Below, piece by piece: positions 51,874 to 61,686 of a stretch of DNA of 64,000 nt (positions within the stretch are counted from its first letter, which is position 1; the number at the start of each line of letters is the position of its first letter). The translations under genes were made by a program, and so were the position numbers. Source of the DNA: Lautropia sp. SCN 69-89 (GTDB taxonomy: Bacteria; Pseudomonadota; Gammaproteobacteria; Burkholderiales; Burkholderiaceae_E); the NCBI GenBank assembly GCA_001724855.1, contig MEED01000032.1, positions 1 through 64,000 on the forward strand, in the 5' to 3' direction. Below the pieces are notes generated by a model. That model saw nothing but the letters and a program-made list of their open reading frames with translations, was not told where the DNA came from and did not search any database.

Positions 51874-53583
51874 ATGGCAGCAGCGAAGAACGGCGGACAT
51901 CACGTCTGGCGGCGATTCGCCGTCATCGCCAGGCCGTACTGGCTGTCCGAGGAGAAGTGGAGGGCACGCGGCCTGCTCGCGCTCGCGGTGCTGCTGCTGC
52001 TCGGCCAGACGGCCTTCAACGTGCTGCTCAACGAGCAGACCGGCGAGTTCACCTCGGCGCTGGCGGCGCGCGACGCCGACCGCTTCTGGCTGTCGATCCG
52101 CCAGTCGGTGGCCATCGTCGTGCTCGCGGTACCGGCCTATGCGCTCTACTACTACGTGCGCGACACGCTGGGAATCTTCTGGCGCCGCTGGCTCACCAAT
52201 CGCTTCCTCGACCGCTACTTCACCGATCGCGCCTACTACGAGCTCAACGCCGCCGGCACGATCGACAACCCCGACCAGCGGATCTCGGAGGACATCAACG
52301 CGTTCACCCAGCAGTCGCTGTACTTCCTGATGATTGCGCTCGGCGCGCTCATCCAGCTGGCCGCGTTCACCGGCGTGCTGTGGTCGATCTCCCGCGAGCT
52401 GGTCTACTTCCTGGTGGTCTACGCGATCGTCGGCACCGCGGTGACGATGCTGGTCTTCGGTCGGGTGCTGATCGGCATCAACTTCCTGCAACTGCGACGG
52501 GAGGCCGACTTCCGCTTCAGCCTGGTGCGCATCCGCGAGCACGCCGAGGCCATCGCGCTGCATCGCGGCGAGGAGCAGGAGTCGTACCAGGCAAAGCAGT
52601 TCTTCGGCGCCGCGTTCACCAACTACCGCAAGCTGCTCAGGGCGCAGCTGAACCTCAACCTGTTCCAGTACGCGTACAGCTTCCTCACGATCGTCCTGCC
52701 CAGCGCGATCATCGCGTCGCGCGTCATCTCCGGCGAACTCGAAGTCGGCCGCGCGGTCCAGGCTGCCGGCGCGTTCGCGGCGATCCTCGGCGCGGTGGCG
52801 GTGATCGTCGATCATTTCGAGGGACTGAGCCGCTTCGCGGCCGGCATCGACCGCCTGGGCTCGTTCTCCAAGGTGCTCGCCGGCAAGGAAGGCGGCAAGC
52901 CCGACTCCGCGGGACGCATCGAGTCCGTCTGGGGCCCCTACCTCGCGCTCGAGCACCTCACGCTGCTCACGCCGGGCCGCGAGCGCACGCTGATCGTCGA
53001 CCTGTCGGTATCGGCCGAGCCGGGACAGGGGCTGATGATCGTGGGCGAAAGCGGCGGCGGCAAAAGCTCGCTGCTGCGCGCGATCGCCGGGCTGTGGGGC
53101 GCCGGCTCGGGGCGCATCGTGCGCCCGGGACCCGAGGAGACGATGTTCCTGCCGCAGCAGCCATACATGGTGCTGGGCAGCCTGCGCAGCCAGCTGCTCT
53201 ACCCCGACCACGGCCGCCTCGTGCCCGACCAGGAACTGCTGCGGCTGCTCGAGCGCGTGAACCTCGGCGACCTGGCGGGGCGCTTCGGCGGGCTCGACGC
53301 CGAGCTCGACTGGGGCAAGGTGCTGTCGATCGGCGAGCAGCAGCGCCTGGCCTTCGCGCGCGTGCTGCTGCGCCGACCCCGCTTCGTGATGCTCGACGAA
53401 GCCACCAGCGCGCTGGACGCCGGCAACGAGGAGATCCTGTATCGCGAGCTCGCCGCGACCGCGACGACGCCGCTCAGCGTCAGTCACCACGCCGCGCTGC
53501 TGAAGTTCCACCGGCAGGTGCTCGAGCTGACCGGCAGCGGCGCCTGGCGACTGCACCGCGCGGACGACTACCGGTTTCGCTGA
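51874..53583 (+). CDS. SbmA/BacA-like ABC transporter permease/ATP-binding protein
   Basis: 569 aa; FNVLLNEQTGEFTSALAARDADRFW; C-terminal ABC ATPase. Confidence 0.88.
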   Translation: MAAAKNGGHHVWRRFAVIARPYWLSEEKWRARGLLALAVLLLLGQTAFNVLLNEQTGEFTSALAARDADRFWLSIRQSVAIVVLAVPAYALYYYVRDTLGIFWRRWLTNRFLDRYFTDRAYYELNAAGTIDNPDQRISEDINAFTQQSLYFLMIALGALIQLAAFTGVLWSISRELVYFLVVYAIVGTAVTMLVFGRVLIGINFLQLRREADFRFSLVRIREHAEAIALHRGEEQESYQAKQFFGAAFTNYRKLLRAQLNLNLFQYAYSFLTIVLPSAIIASRVISGELEVGRAVQAAGAFAAILGAVAVIVDHFEGLSRFAAGIDRLGSFSKVLAGKEGGKPDSAGRIESVWGPYLALEHLTLLTPGRERTLIVDLSVSAEPGQGLMIVGESGGGKSSLLRAIAGLWGAGSGRIVRPGPEETMFLPQQPYMVLGSLRSQLLYPDHGRLVPDQELLRLLERVNLGDLAGRFGGLDAELDWGKVLSIGEQQRLAFARVLLRRPRFVMLDEATSALDAGNEEILYRELAATATTPLSVSHHAALLKFHRQVLELTGSGAWRLHRADDYRFR

Positions 53584-53771
53584 TCGCGCCGCCACCGGCG
53601 GCGGGATGCCGAAGTCGCCCCCACGGGAGCAGGGTTATCGCCCCGGACATATACTGCCCCAGAGTATCCGGCCACCCGCCGTCGAGCGGTCAGGCGCGCG
53701 CGTCCCGGGGTCGAGCCCCGGCGTCGCGGCCCCGGATTTCCCACCCGCAAGCATCCAGGAAGGAGACCCCC

Positions 53772-54179
53772 ATGTACGGACCCATCACGATCCCCTTCGG
53801 CGCGAAAATGCTGTTCAACGCCGTCAAGCTCAAGCCGGGGGTGACCATCGACGACGTCGAGCTCGCGGTCGGAGAAATGTGCAACGTCGTCAAGGAGACC
53901 TACGGCGGCGACAAGGGCGGCTTCATCGGCGGCCAGGTGTTCCGCTTCTCGGGTTTCGCGTCCGAGGAAGGCTCGATGGGCAGCGCCCGCGACTCCGACC
54001 ACGACCTGGCGATCGTCACCTACTGGCGCTCGTTCGAAGAGCACGAGCGCTCGCACGCCGACTCGGTCTTCAAGGCCAAGTTCGCGGCGGTGGGCCAGAT
54101 GTGCACCGACAGCAAGGAACTCGGCTACGACATGCTCTGGCAGGGCGTGCCCGAAACCGAGGGCATCGCCACGGCCTGA
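53772..54179 (+). CDS. Conserved hypothetical protein, possible dimeric alpha-beta barrel (ABM-like)
   Basis: 135 aa MYGPITIPFGAKMLFNAVKLKPGVTIDDVELAVGEMCNVVKETYGGDKGG. Confidence 0.6.
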   Translation: MYGPITIPFGAKMLFNAVKLKPGVTIDDVELAVGEMCNVVKETYGGDKGGFIGGQVFRFSGFASEEGSMGSARDSDHDLAIVTYWRSFEEHERSHADSVFKAKFAAVGQMCTDSKELGYDMLWQGVPETEGIATA

Positions 54180-54186
54180 GCGCCGC

Positions 54187-55104
54187 TTGGCTGCCGCGCG
54201 TTCGCCGGCGATCTGGCTCGCGGCCACCCGGCCGCAGTTCCTGAGCGTCACCCTCGTCTCGGTGCTGGTCGGGCTGGCCGGCTCCGCCGGCGACGGCGTG
54301 CCGCCCCACTGGGGCATCGGCGCGGCCACGATGGTCGGCGCATTGCTGGTGCACGCGGGCGCCAACCTGGTCAACGACTTTCACGACCGCGACGCCGACG
54401 CGGCGAACGACGAGCGGCTGACTCCGTTCACCGGCGGCAGCCGCATGATCCAGGACGGCCTGATGCGCGCGCACACGGTCGCGCTGTACGGCTACGCGCT
54501 GCTCGCGCTGGCAGCCGCGCTGGGCGCCGGGCTCGCGCTGCAAGTGCGCCCGCAACTCTGGTGGATCGGCGCGCTCGGCCTTGCGCTGGCGATCGCCTAT
54601 TCGGCGCCGCCGCTGCGGCTGTCGGCCCGCGGGATCGGCGAGCCGGTGATCGCCGCCGCCTGGCTGCTGGTGGCGGTCGGCTCCGACCTCGCGCAGCGCG
54701 GCAGCTGGTCGATCGTGCCGGTGGCAGCGGGCGCACCGATGGCGCTGCTGGTTGCGGCGATCCTGCTCGCCAATGGCTTCCCCGACCGCAAGGCCGACGC
54801 GGCGGCGGGCAAGAACACCCTCGTCGTGCGACTCGGCCCGCGAATCGCTGCGCGCGCCTACCTGATGCTCGTCGCAGCGGCCTACCTCGTGCTGGTCGCC
54901 GCCACCGTCGGCGGCGTGCTTCCGCGGGCCGCGCTCGTCGGCCTTCTCGCCGCGCCGGCGTCGCTGTTCGCGGCACGCCTGCTGGCGCTCGAGGGCGAGG
55001 AGACGCCGGGCCCGCGGCTGCTGCCGGCGATCGGTGCCACGATCGCCGCGGCCCACCTCTACGGACTGTCGGTGGCAGCTGCGCTGCTGCTGGCGCGCCA
55101 CTGA
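54187..55104 (+). CDS. UbiA/MenA-family prenyltransferase
   Basis: LVNDFHDRDADAANDERLTPFTGGSRMIQDG Asp-rich motif; multi-TM. Confidence 0.88.
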   Translation: MAAARSPAIWLAATRPQFLSVTLVSVLVGLAGSAGDGVPPHWGIGAATMVGALLVHAGANLVNDFHDRDADAANDERLTPFTGGSRMIQDGLMRAHTVALYGYALLALAAALGAGLALQVRPQLWWIGALGLALAIAYSAPPLRLSARGIGEPVIAAAWLLVAVGSDLAQRGSWSIVPVAAGAPMALLVAAILLANGFPDRKADAAAGKNTLVVRLGPRIAARAYLMLVAAAYLVLVAATVGGVLPRAALVGLLAAPASLFAARLLALEGEETPGPRLLPAIGATIAAAHLYGLSVAAALLLARH

Positions 55105-55123
55105 GCGCTGCGGCGCGCCCGGG

Positions 55124-56287
55124 TCACTGTCCGGGCAGTCCCGCGCCCTGCTCGTCGGGGCCGATCGACTCCTCGATCCACTCGCGCCAGACCGCCATCA
55201 GCACCGCGAGGATCACCGGCCCGATGAACAGGCCGACCAGCCCGAATGCCGCGAGCCCGCCGAGCACGCCGAACATCACCAGCAGGAACGAGATGCGCGT
55301 GGCGCTGCTGATCACCATCGGGCGCACCAGGTTGTCGACCCAGCTCACCACGAGCGTGCCCCAGAGCAGCAGGCCGATGCCGTCGACGGTCTGGCCGTTG
55401 GCGATCAGCCAGGCGCCTGCGCTTCCCCAGACGAACGGCGTGCCGAACGGCAGCAGCGCGATGACGGTCGTGATCGCGCCCAGCAGCACCGGCGCCTCCA
55501 GGCCGAACCACCAGTAGCCGATTCCCGCAACGAGCCCCTGGCCGAGCGCGGTCGCCACCAGCCCCCAGACGACCGCCATCGTCATGCTGCCCACCGCCGC
55601 CAGGTAGCGGTCGACGCGCCCGCCGAGGAAGCGGTGCAGCACACGCTGTGCCTGCGCGAGCACGTGCTCGCCGTCGCGGTACAGGAAGAACACGGTGATC
55701 AGCGCAAAGCCCAGCTTCGCCGCGTTGCGGCCCAGCCCGCCGATGATCCCCAGCAGCTCGGCCGCGCGCGTGTCCACCCAGCGGGCAAGCTGGTGACGGA
55801 TCGCGTCGGGATCGCCGGTGAACTGGTCAAGCAGCCCCTGCAGCCATCCGCCGAGCACGGGCACCCCGGCCACCACGTCCGGCAGCCGGTAAGGACCCTT
55901 CGCCAGCAGCGCGGCGACCGCCGCATAGGCATCGGCCATTTCGGCGCGCAGCAGCATCGCGAGCCACAACGCCGGCAGCGCGAAGGCCGCGGTGAGCAGC
56001 GCAGTCATCAGCGCGGCAGCCAGCGTGCGCCGGCCGCCGAGCACGCGCCGGATCCACGCCAGCAGCGGCCAGGTCGTGTACGCAAGAATGATCGCCCACG
56101 CGACCGGCACCACGAACGGGCGCACCACCACATAGGTGAGCAGCAGCAGCCCGCCCAGCAGCAGCCCGAGCACCACCCGGTTCGAGAGCTTCTCGGTGTC
56201 CCCGTCGTCCTTCATCGCGGCTCGCGAGACGTCGATCCGCGCGAGCATACCGGTATCCGGCCCGGACGGCGCCCGCATGGCCCGCAC
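55124..56287 (-). CDS. AI-2E/PerM family transporter (start may be internal)
   Basis: multi-TM; VLGLLLGGLLLLTYVVVRPFVVPVAWAIILAYTTWPL. Confidence 0.87.
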   Translation of the reverse strand: MRAMRAPSGPDTGMLARIDVSRAAMKDDGDTEKLSNRVVLGLLLGGLLLLTYVVVRPFVVPVAWAIILAYTTWPLLAWIRRVLGGRRTLAAALMTALLTAAFALPALWLAMLLRAEMADAYAAVAALLAKGPYRLPDVVAGVPVLGGWLQGLLDQFTGDPDAIRHQLARWVDTRAAELLGIIGGLGRNAAKLGFALITVFFLYRDGEHVLAQAQRVLHRFLGGRVDRYLAAVGSMTMAVVWGLVATALGQGLVAGIGYWWFGLEAPVLLGAITTVIALLPFGTPFVWGSAGAWLIANGQTVDGIGLLLWGTLVVSWVDNLVRPMVISSATRISFLLVMFGVLGGLAAFGLVGLFIGPVILAVLMAVWREWIEESIGPDEQGAGLPGQ

Positions 56288-56311
56288 GCGAGCGCTTCAT
56301 CGTTCACTCTT

Positions 56312-56366
56312 CCTCCTTCCGGCCTCGGCGCATCGGCCGCCGTGCGGCCGATGCGCCGGAAGGAGG
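56312..56366 (-). terminator. Long imperfect hairpin at 3' end of the bzd-ferredoxin-hemerythrin operon
   Basis: CCTCCTTCC-(6-nt bulge)-GGCGCATCGGCCG ... CGGCCGATGCGCC-GGAAGGAGG; no U tract. Confidence 0.5.
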
Positions 56367-56375
56367 CCAACCCCT

Positions 56376-56819
56376 TTACGCGGCCATCTCCTTCACTTCG
56401 GCCAGCAGCGCCCCCGCATCCGGCCCCATCGCATCATCGAGCATCGGATACATCATCTGCTCTTCCTTCAGGTTGTGGGGCACCAGCACCTCGAGCAGCG
56501 CCTGCGATGCGCGCTGCCAGCCGGCCGCGTCCTTCGCCGCGATCGCGTCCCGCATCTGCTGCAGGATGCCCTGCATCTGCTCGTGCTCGGCGCGCATCTG
56601 CACGCTCGGACCGGCCGCGGTCATGCCGGTGCGTTCCTCGAACGCGGGGAACAGCAGGTTCTCCTCCATCTCGATGTGGCGCTCGAGCCGCTGCAGGAAC
56701 AGCGCTCCGTCGCGCTCCATGCCGGCCAGGTCGCCGGCGGCGGCGGCCGCGGCAGCGCGCTCGGCGATGCCGTCGATGAGGTCGTGGTCCTGCTGCATGT
56801 AGTCGGTGATCGATTCCAT
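56376..56819 (-). CDS. Hemerythrin HHE-domain protein
   Basis: QQDHDLIDGI...RHIEMEENLLFPAFEE...HEQMQ...HNLKEEQMMYPM. Confidence 0.9.
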   Translation of the reverse strand: MESITDYMQQDHDLIDGIAERAAAAAAAGDLAGMERDGALFLQRLERHIEMEENLLFPAFEERTGMTAAGPSVQMRAEHEQMQGILQQMRDAIAAKDAAGWQRASQALLEVLVPHNLKEEQMMYPMLDDAMGPDAGALLAEVKEMAA

Positions 56820-56854
56820 CGTGAATCTCCTCGAAGTGAGTGTCGGGCGCCCGT

Positions 56855-57181
56855 TCAGGGCTGCCGGAGCTGGTCGAACTTGTCCTTCACCGTGGCCCAG
56901 TGGCCGGCATCGGGCAGCGCCTCGCGCTTCTTCGAGATGCCCGGCCAGTCGCGGGACAGCTCGGCGTTCAGCGGAATGAACTTCTTCATGGTCGACGGAA
57001 CGTCGGCGTCCGCGTAGATGGCCTCGACCGGGCACTCGGCCACGCAGGCGGCGCAGTCGATGCAGGCGTCGGGGTCGATCACGAGGAAGTTCGGCCCTTC
57101 GTGGAACGCGTCCACCGGGCACGCTTCGACGCAGTCGGTGTGCTTGCAGTTGATGCAGGCTTCGGTGACGACGTAGGTCAT
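56855..57181 (-). CDS. Ferredoxin (FdxA-like 7Fe type) next to benzoyl-CoA reductase; occupies the bzdM position
   Basis: MTYVVTEACINCKHTDCVEACPVDAFHEGPNFLVIDPDACIDCAACVAECPVEAI. Confidence 0.9.
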   Translation of the reverse strand: MTYVVTEACINCKHTDCVEACPVDAFHEGPNFLVIDPDACIDCAACVAECPVEAIYADADVPSTMKKFIPLNAELSRDWPGISKKREALPDAGHWATVKDKFDQLRQP

Positions 57182-57249
57182 GGCAACCTCCGTGGTTGAT
57201 GCCGTGGATCCTGGTGCCGGCGATCGCCGGCGCGTGCCTCGGGCGGCCC

Positions 57250-58230
57250 TCAGGCGGCCGCCTGCTCCGCCTTGCCGGCCGGACGCTTGACGACCACGAC
57301 CGGGCATCCGCCCGTGTCGCTGCAGGGCTCGAAGCGCTTGCGGGTGGCGGCCATCGCCGACCAGCGGCGCACCGCCTTGGCCTGCACCTGCCCCTGCTGC
57401 GCGGCGGTCGGCGGAATCGGCCTGCCCTCGGCCAGCAGCTTCTCGACGCGCCGCAGCCCGAGGTAGGCCGCGCCGTAGGCGCCGTTGAGCTGTCCCAGTC
57501 CGTTCGGCGCCACGTGGAAGCGCTCGCCGAGCGCGGCCTCGAGCGCCGAGACCATCGCCTCGTTGCGCGTCATGCCGCCGGTGAGCATGTAACCCGGCTC
57601 CAGGCCCACGCGGCGCATCAGCTGGATCGCGCGCCCGCCCAGCGAGATCATCGCTCCCATCATGATGTCTTCGGCGGCGATGCCGTTGGACAGGTGGTTG
57701 ATCACCTCGGACTCGGCGAACACCGCGCAGACACTGCTGATCGCCTTGGGCGACTTCGCGCGCATCGCGTAGGGGCCGATGTCCTCGGTGGTCAGGCCGA
57801 GATAGCGGGCGGTTTTCTCGAGGAACGCGCCGGTGCCGGCGGCGCACTTGTCGTTCAGGCGGAACGCCTTCACGCGGCCTTCGGCGTCGACCTTGATCGC
57901 CTTGATGTCCTGGCCGCCGATGTCGAGGATCGTGCGCGTGTCGGGAAACAGGTGCACCGCCGCCTGCGCGTGCGCGGTCAGCTCGGTGATCTGCGCGTGG
58001 CGAAACGGCACCGTGTAGCGGCCGTAGCCGGTGGCTCCGACGTAGACGACCTGCGAGCGCTCGAGCCCGCAGTTCTTCATCAGGTCGTCGAAGACCGCCT
58101 CGGAGGCCTGAGCCAGCTTGAAGCCGGTGCGGCGCACCGCGGTGCCCACCACCTTGCGCTCGCTGTCGAGCGCGATCGCCTTGGTGTAGGTCGATCCGAT
58201 GTCGAGTCCAGCAACGTAGAGCATTTTCAT
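57250..58230 (-). CDS. bzdQ: Benzoyl-CoA reductase activator/ATPase subunit (BzdQ-like)
   Basis: [44 protein letters not shown]-terminal extension. Confidence 0.85.
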   Translation of the reverse strand: MKMLYVAGLDIGSTYTKAIALDSERKVVGTAVRRTGFKLAQASEAVFDDLMKNCGLERSQVVYVGATGYGRYTVPFRHAQITELTAHAQAAVHLFPDTRTILDIGGQDIKAIKVDAEGRVKAFRLNDKCAAGTGAFLEKTARYLGLTTEDIGPYAMRAKSPKAISSVCAVFAESEVINHLSNGIAAEDIMMGAMISLGGRAIQLMRRVGLEPGYMLTGGMTRNEAMVSALEAALGERFHVAPNGLGQLNGAYGAAYLGLRRVEKLLAEGRPIPPTAAQQGQVQAKAVRRWSAMAATRKRFEPCSDTGGCPVVVVKRPAGKAEQAAA

Positions 58231-58234
58231 CCTC

Positions 58235-59047
58235 CTACGCCAGCGCTTCGGCCGGCAGGGGCGTGGTTCCGAAGGCGTGCTCGCGTGCGACCAGCGCCGC
58301 GCCGAGCGCGCCGCAGAAGTGCGCGTCGGGACTCACGTTGATCTTCATGCCCACCGCCTCCTCGATCAGCTTCACCATCGCCACGTTGCGGCTCACGCCA
58401 CCGGTGAAGGTGACCTCCGAATGCACGCCGACGCGCCGCGCGAGCGACACGCAGCGGCTGGTGATCGCCTGGTGCACGCCCATCAGCACGTCCTCGGGAA
58501 GGATTCCCTTGGAGAGGTGGCTGATGATCTCGGACTCCGCGAACACCGTGCAGGTGGTGGTGATGCGCACCGGGTTCTGCGACTGCATCGCCAGCGGCCC
58601 GAGCTCGCCGAGCGACATCTCGAGCGCGTACGAGGCTGCGCCGAGGAAGCGCCCGGTGCCGGCGGCGCACTTGTCGTTCATCGTGAAGTCGGCCACCTGT
58701 CCGTCGGGCTTGACCGCGATCGCCTTGGTGTCCTGCCCACCGATGTCGATCACCGTGCGCGTGTTCGGAAACAGCGCCACCGCGCCGCGCGCGTGGCAGC
58801 TGATCTCGGTCACCTGCTCGTGGCCGAACGACACGTTGTAGCGTCCATAGCCGGTGCTGGCGACCCGCTCGACCTGTGCCTCCTCGATGCCGGCGTCGGC
58901 CAGTGCCGCCTTGAATGCGTCCTGCGCGATCGTGACCATGCTGGTTTCCATGTCGAGCAGCGCGCGCCCGACCACCTTGCCGTTCTCGTCGAGGATCACC
59001 GCCTTGGTCTGCGTGGATCCGACGTCGACTCCGCCGACATACCTCAT
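58235..59047 (-). CDS. bzdP: Benzoyl-CoA reductase ATPase subunit (BzdP-like)
   Basis: [62 protein letters not shown]. Confidence 0.85.
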   Translation of the reverse strand: MRYVGGVDVGSTQTKAVILDENGKVVGRALLDMETSMVTIAQDAFKAALADAGIEEAQVERVASTGYGRYNVSFGHEQVTEISCHARGAVALFPNTRTVIDIGGQDTKAIAVKPDGQVADFTMNDKCAAGTGRFLGAASYALEMSLGELGPLAMQSQNPVRITTTCTVFAESEIISHLSKGILPEDVLMGVHQAITSRCVSLARRVGVHSEVTFTGGVSRNVAMVKLIEEAVGMKINVSPDAHFCGALGAALVAREHAFGTTPLPAEALA

Positions 59048-60408
59048 GATTGGCTCTCCTTCGTGGTGGACGCATGCTTGCCGCCCCCGGGCGCTGCGCC
59101 GCCGCGCTGCTGCAGCGACTCGAAGAATGCGTCGACGCGGTTCTTGATCTGCGCGTCCGACCAGTAGCGCGGGTCGATCAGGTCCGACTCGATGTACAGG
59201 CTCGGCATGTTCAGTCGCTTGTTCAGGTAGTTGCGCGTGTCGGCCATGCCCGAGGACACGAAGCGGCAGCTCTTGATGCCGTGGAACACGATGCCGTCGA
59301 CGTCGTAGTCGCGGATCTGCTGGGCCAGCCGTTCGTGCGCGAAGAACTGGTTCGACAGTCCGCGCTGAGCGGCCAGCGCGGTGATCTCGGCCAGGCTCTC
59401 GAGCGGACGCGAGGTGTCGTAGACCATCTCGCCTGCGTCCATGCCGCCGGCTGCGAACGTCAGGTAGTCGGAGTACGCGAACACGCCGCCCCAGCTCTCG
59501 AACAACTCGACCAGCCGGCGCATCGACACGTAGCAGGGCGTGCCCGAGAACAGCAGGCGGAAGCGTTCCTCGGCGACCCGGCCTTCGCCACGTGCCACCT
59601 TCGCGCGCAGCTGCTCCTCGAGGCGGCGCATGTACTCGACGCCCTCCTCGGTGCCGCGGTAGACGTTCATGATGCCGATGTAGGTGAGGCCGTCGAGCAT
59701 CGCGTTGTACGGCGCGGGGCACTGGCGGTTGAGCGCCATCACGTTGTTCCAGTGGAACACCATTCGGTTGACGCGATCCTGCACCTCGGCCAGCCGGTCG
59801 AAGTCGAAGCGCCGCCCGGTGATCTTCTCGCAGCGCTCGATCAGGTGGCGGAACTGCGCCTCGACCCACTGTGCGTCGGCCATGTGCTGCGCGTCGCCGC
59901 GGCGCACCTGCCAGTTGCCCGCGCGCTGGCCCGGCAGGTCGAGCACGAAGGTGGGGGTCTTGAGCATGCGCTCCCAGATCTCGCCCCACTTGATGAAGGT
60001 GCTGCACATGTTCGACGCGATCGCGATGTCGGCCTTCGGGATCGTGCCGGCGGGATGCTGCTGCTCGCGCAGGATCAGGCCGACGTCGGCCTTCACGTAC
60101 GAGCAGACGTCGGGCGAGTAGCCGTAGTCTTCCGACTCGCGCAGGTACTCCTCGGAGACCTTGCGCACGCCGGTCTGCAGCGAATTGATCTCCGGGAACA
60201 CCAGCTGGAAGTCGAAGGTGCGCAGGATCTCGACCGCGTTGCCCATCACGAAGACGTTGGCGACGTTCTGGCCGCGCTCGCGCGCCAGCGCGAGGTTCGC
60301 GTACCAGGCCTTCATCATCTGCTGGCCTTCGAGGTGCGGATTGAATTCGGCGCTGGCCGGCGCGGCCGCGGCGGCCGAGGCGGGTTTTTCTGCGGTGGCT
60401 GTGGTCAT
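59044..60408 (-). CDS. bzdO: Benzoyl-CoA reductase catalytic-module subunit (BzdO-like)
   Basis: 454 aa HgdB/C-family; [60 protein letters not shown]. Confidence 0.87.
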   Translation of the reverse strand: MTTATAEKPASAAAAAPASAEFNPHLEGQQMMKAWYANLALARERGQNVANVFVMGNAVEILRTFDFQLVFPEINSLQTGVRKVSEEYLRESEDYGYSPDVCSYVKADVGLILREQQHPAGTIPKADIAIASNMCSTFIKWGEIWERMLKTPTFVLDLPGQRAGNWQVRRGDAQHMADAQWVEAQFRHLIERCEKITGRRFDFDRLAEVQDRVNRMVFHWNNVMALNRQCPAPYNAMLDGLTYIGIMNVYRGTEEGVEYMRRLEEQLRAKVARGEGRVAEERFRLLFSGTPCYVSMRRLVELFESWGGVFAYSDYLTFAAGGMDAGEMVYDTSRPLESLAEITALAAQRGLSNQFFAHERLAQQIRDYDVDGIVFHGIKSCRFVSSGMADTRNYLNKRLNMPSLYIESDLIDPRYWSDAQIKNRVDAFFESLQQRGGAAPGGGKHASTTKESQS

Positions 60409-60421
60409 CTCGTGTCTCCGG

Positions 60422-61600
60422 TCAGGCGGTGGCGAACAGCAGCGACTCGGCGAAGGTTTCGAGCTGCATCGCCATCTGCTCGAAGGAAGTCATCTTTTCT
60501 TCGAACTCGAGCACCAGGTACTGCACGCCCACCTGGTCGAGGTGCTTCGACCAGGCGACCTGCTCGTCCAGTCCGGGCTCGCAGAACTTGGCGGCGGTGA
60601 CGATCGCCGCGTCGGCCCTGGAGGTGCCGAGCATCTCCATCAGGTAGCCCTCCTTGGTCTTGCGCTCGTCGTGCTGGACCGGGCTGGCGGCCGAACGCTC
60701 GACGAAGCTCTCGGCGAGCGCCCAGACCGGGTCGCCGGTCTCGGGCACGTCCCCGGTGATCCAGCGCAGGCCGATGAGCAGGTCGTCGTCGACCACGTAG
60801 CAGTTGTCGTCGATTGCCTCGAGCATCTCGAGCGGCGGCTGCTCGCAGAAGCCGCCGACGAAGACCACGCGCGGCTTGTCCTGCGCCGCGCGGTTGCGAG
60901 CGCGGATTCCGGCGATCGCCCTCTCGAGCAGCGCGTTGTGCTCCTCGCAGGGAATTCGCGTGCGCGCCCTGAGCAGCAGGTACGACTCGGTGCAGCTGAG
61001 CTTCCACGGCTCGTCGCGCCGGATCGCGTAGAGCTCGCGCAGCAGCTGCCGGTTGCGGTTGTAGGCGCGGATGCTGGCACGCAGGCTCTCGTCGTCGGTC
61101 GACCGCCCGGCCTTCTTCTCCATCTCGGCGCGCAGGCGCTGGTACTCGGCAGCGATGTAGCGCACCGCGCCCGGGGTGTTGACGTTCTGCGGCAGGTACA
61201 GGATCTGCGACAGCTGCTCGGGGAAGTTGCGCGCCCAGATTCCGCCCAGGTGCTTGGCCGCGTCGCAGATCGGGTGCGTGACGAAGCCCGACAGGTTGCC
61301 GAGCGCGCCGTTCAGGCCCATCTCGGTGGTGGAGCGGCAAATCGAACAGATGAACGAGCCCATGTGGGCATCGGCGTGCTTCAGTTCGAGCTTGTTGCCG
61401 CCGCCGAGGATGCCCACCGGCAGCAGGCCCGCCGCATGCGCGATCTCCTCGGGGAAATACACCGGGAAGTGCCCGATCGTGCCGGTGAAACCCTCAGGCA
61501 GCGAGTCGTTGCCGGGCACCGGCGCCTGGCGCAGGGTGTTGCAGTACTCGAGAATCTCGTCGAGTTCACTCTCGGGAACGTAGGGGGCTTCGGTCGCCAT
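60422..61600 (-). CDS. bzdN: Benzoyl-CoA reductase catalytic-module subunit (BzdN-like)
   Basis: 392 aa HgdB/C-family; SFICSICRSTTEMGLNG, KFCEPGLDEQVAWSKHLDQVGVQYLVLEFEEKMTSFEQM. Confidence 0.87.
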   Translation of the reverse strand: MATEAPYVPESELDEILEYCNTLRQAPVPGNDSLPEGFTGTIGHFPVYFPEEIAHAAGLLPVGILGGGNKLELKHADAHMGSFICSICRSTTEMGLNGALGNLSGFVTHPICDAAKHLGGIWARNFPEQLSQILYLPQNVNTPGAVRYIAAEYQRLRAEMEKKAGRSTDDESLRASIRAYNRNRQLLRELYAIRRDEPWKLSCTESYLLLRARTRIPCEEHNALLERAIAGIRARNRAAQDKPRVVFVGGFCEQPPLEMLEAIDDNCYVVDDDLLIGLRWITGDVPETGDPVWALAESFVERSAASPVQHDERKTKEGYLMEMLGTSRADAAIVTAAKFCEPGLDEQVAWSKHLDQVGVQYLVLEFEEKMTSFEQMAMQLETFAESLLFATA

Positions 61601-61625
61601 CGCTTTCTCCTCGCGTCAAATACGC

Positions 61626-61641
61626 ATTCCGGTACCGGAAT
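61626..61641. promoter_or_regulatory. 16-bp perfect palindrome ATTCCGGTACCGGAAT at the predicted bzdN transcription start (candidate repressor operator)
   Basis: direct reading; overlaps +1 predicted from the FNR class II geometry. Confidence 0.6.
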
Positions 61642-61672
61642 ACATAATTGAGCCGTGAGGCCCCCTGGATCC

Positions 61673-61686
61673 TTGATCTGGATCAA
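61673..61686. promoter_or_regulatory. Consensus FNR/Anr/AcpR box TTGATCTGGATCAA upstream of bzdN
   Basis: perfect TTGAT-N4-ATCAA; AT-rich -10 (CAATTA) at class II spacing. Confidence 0.88.
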
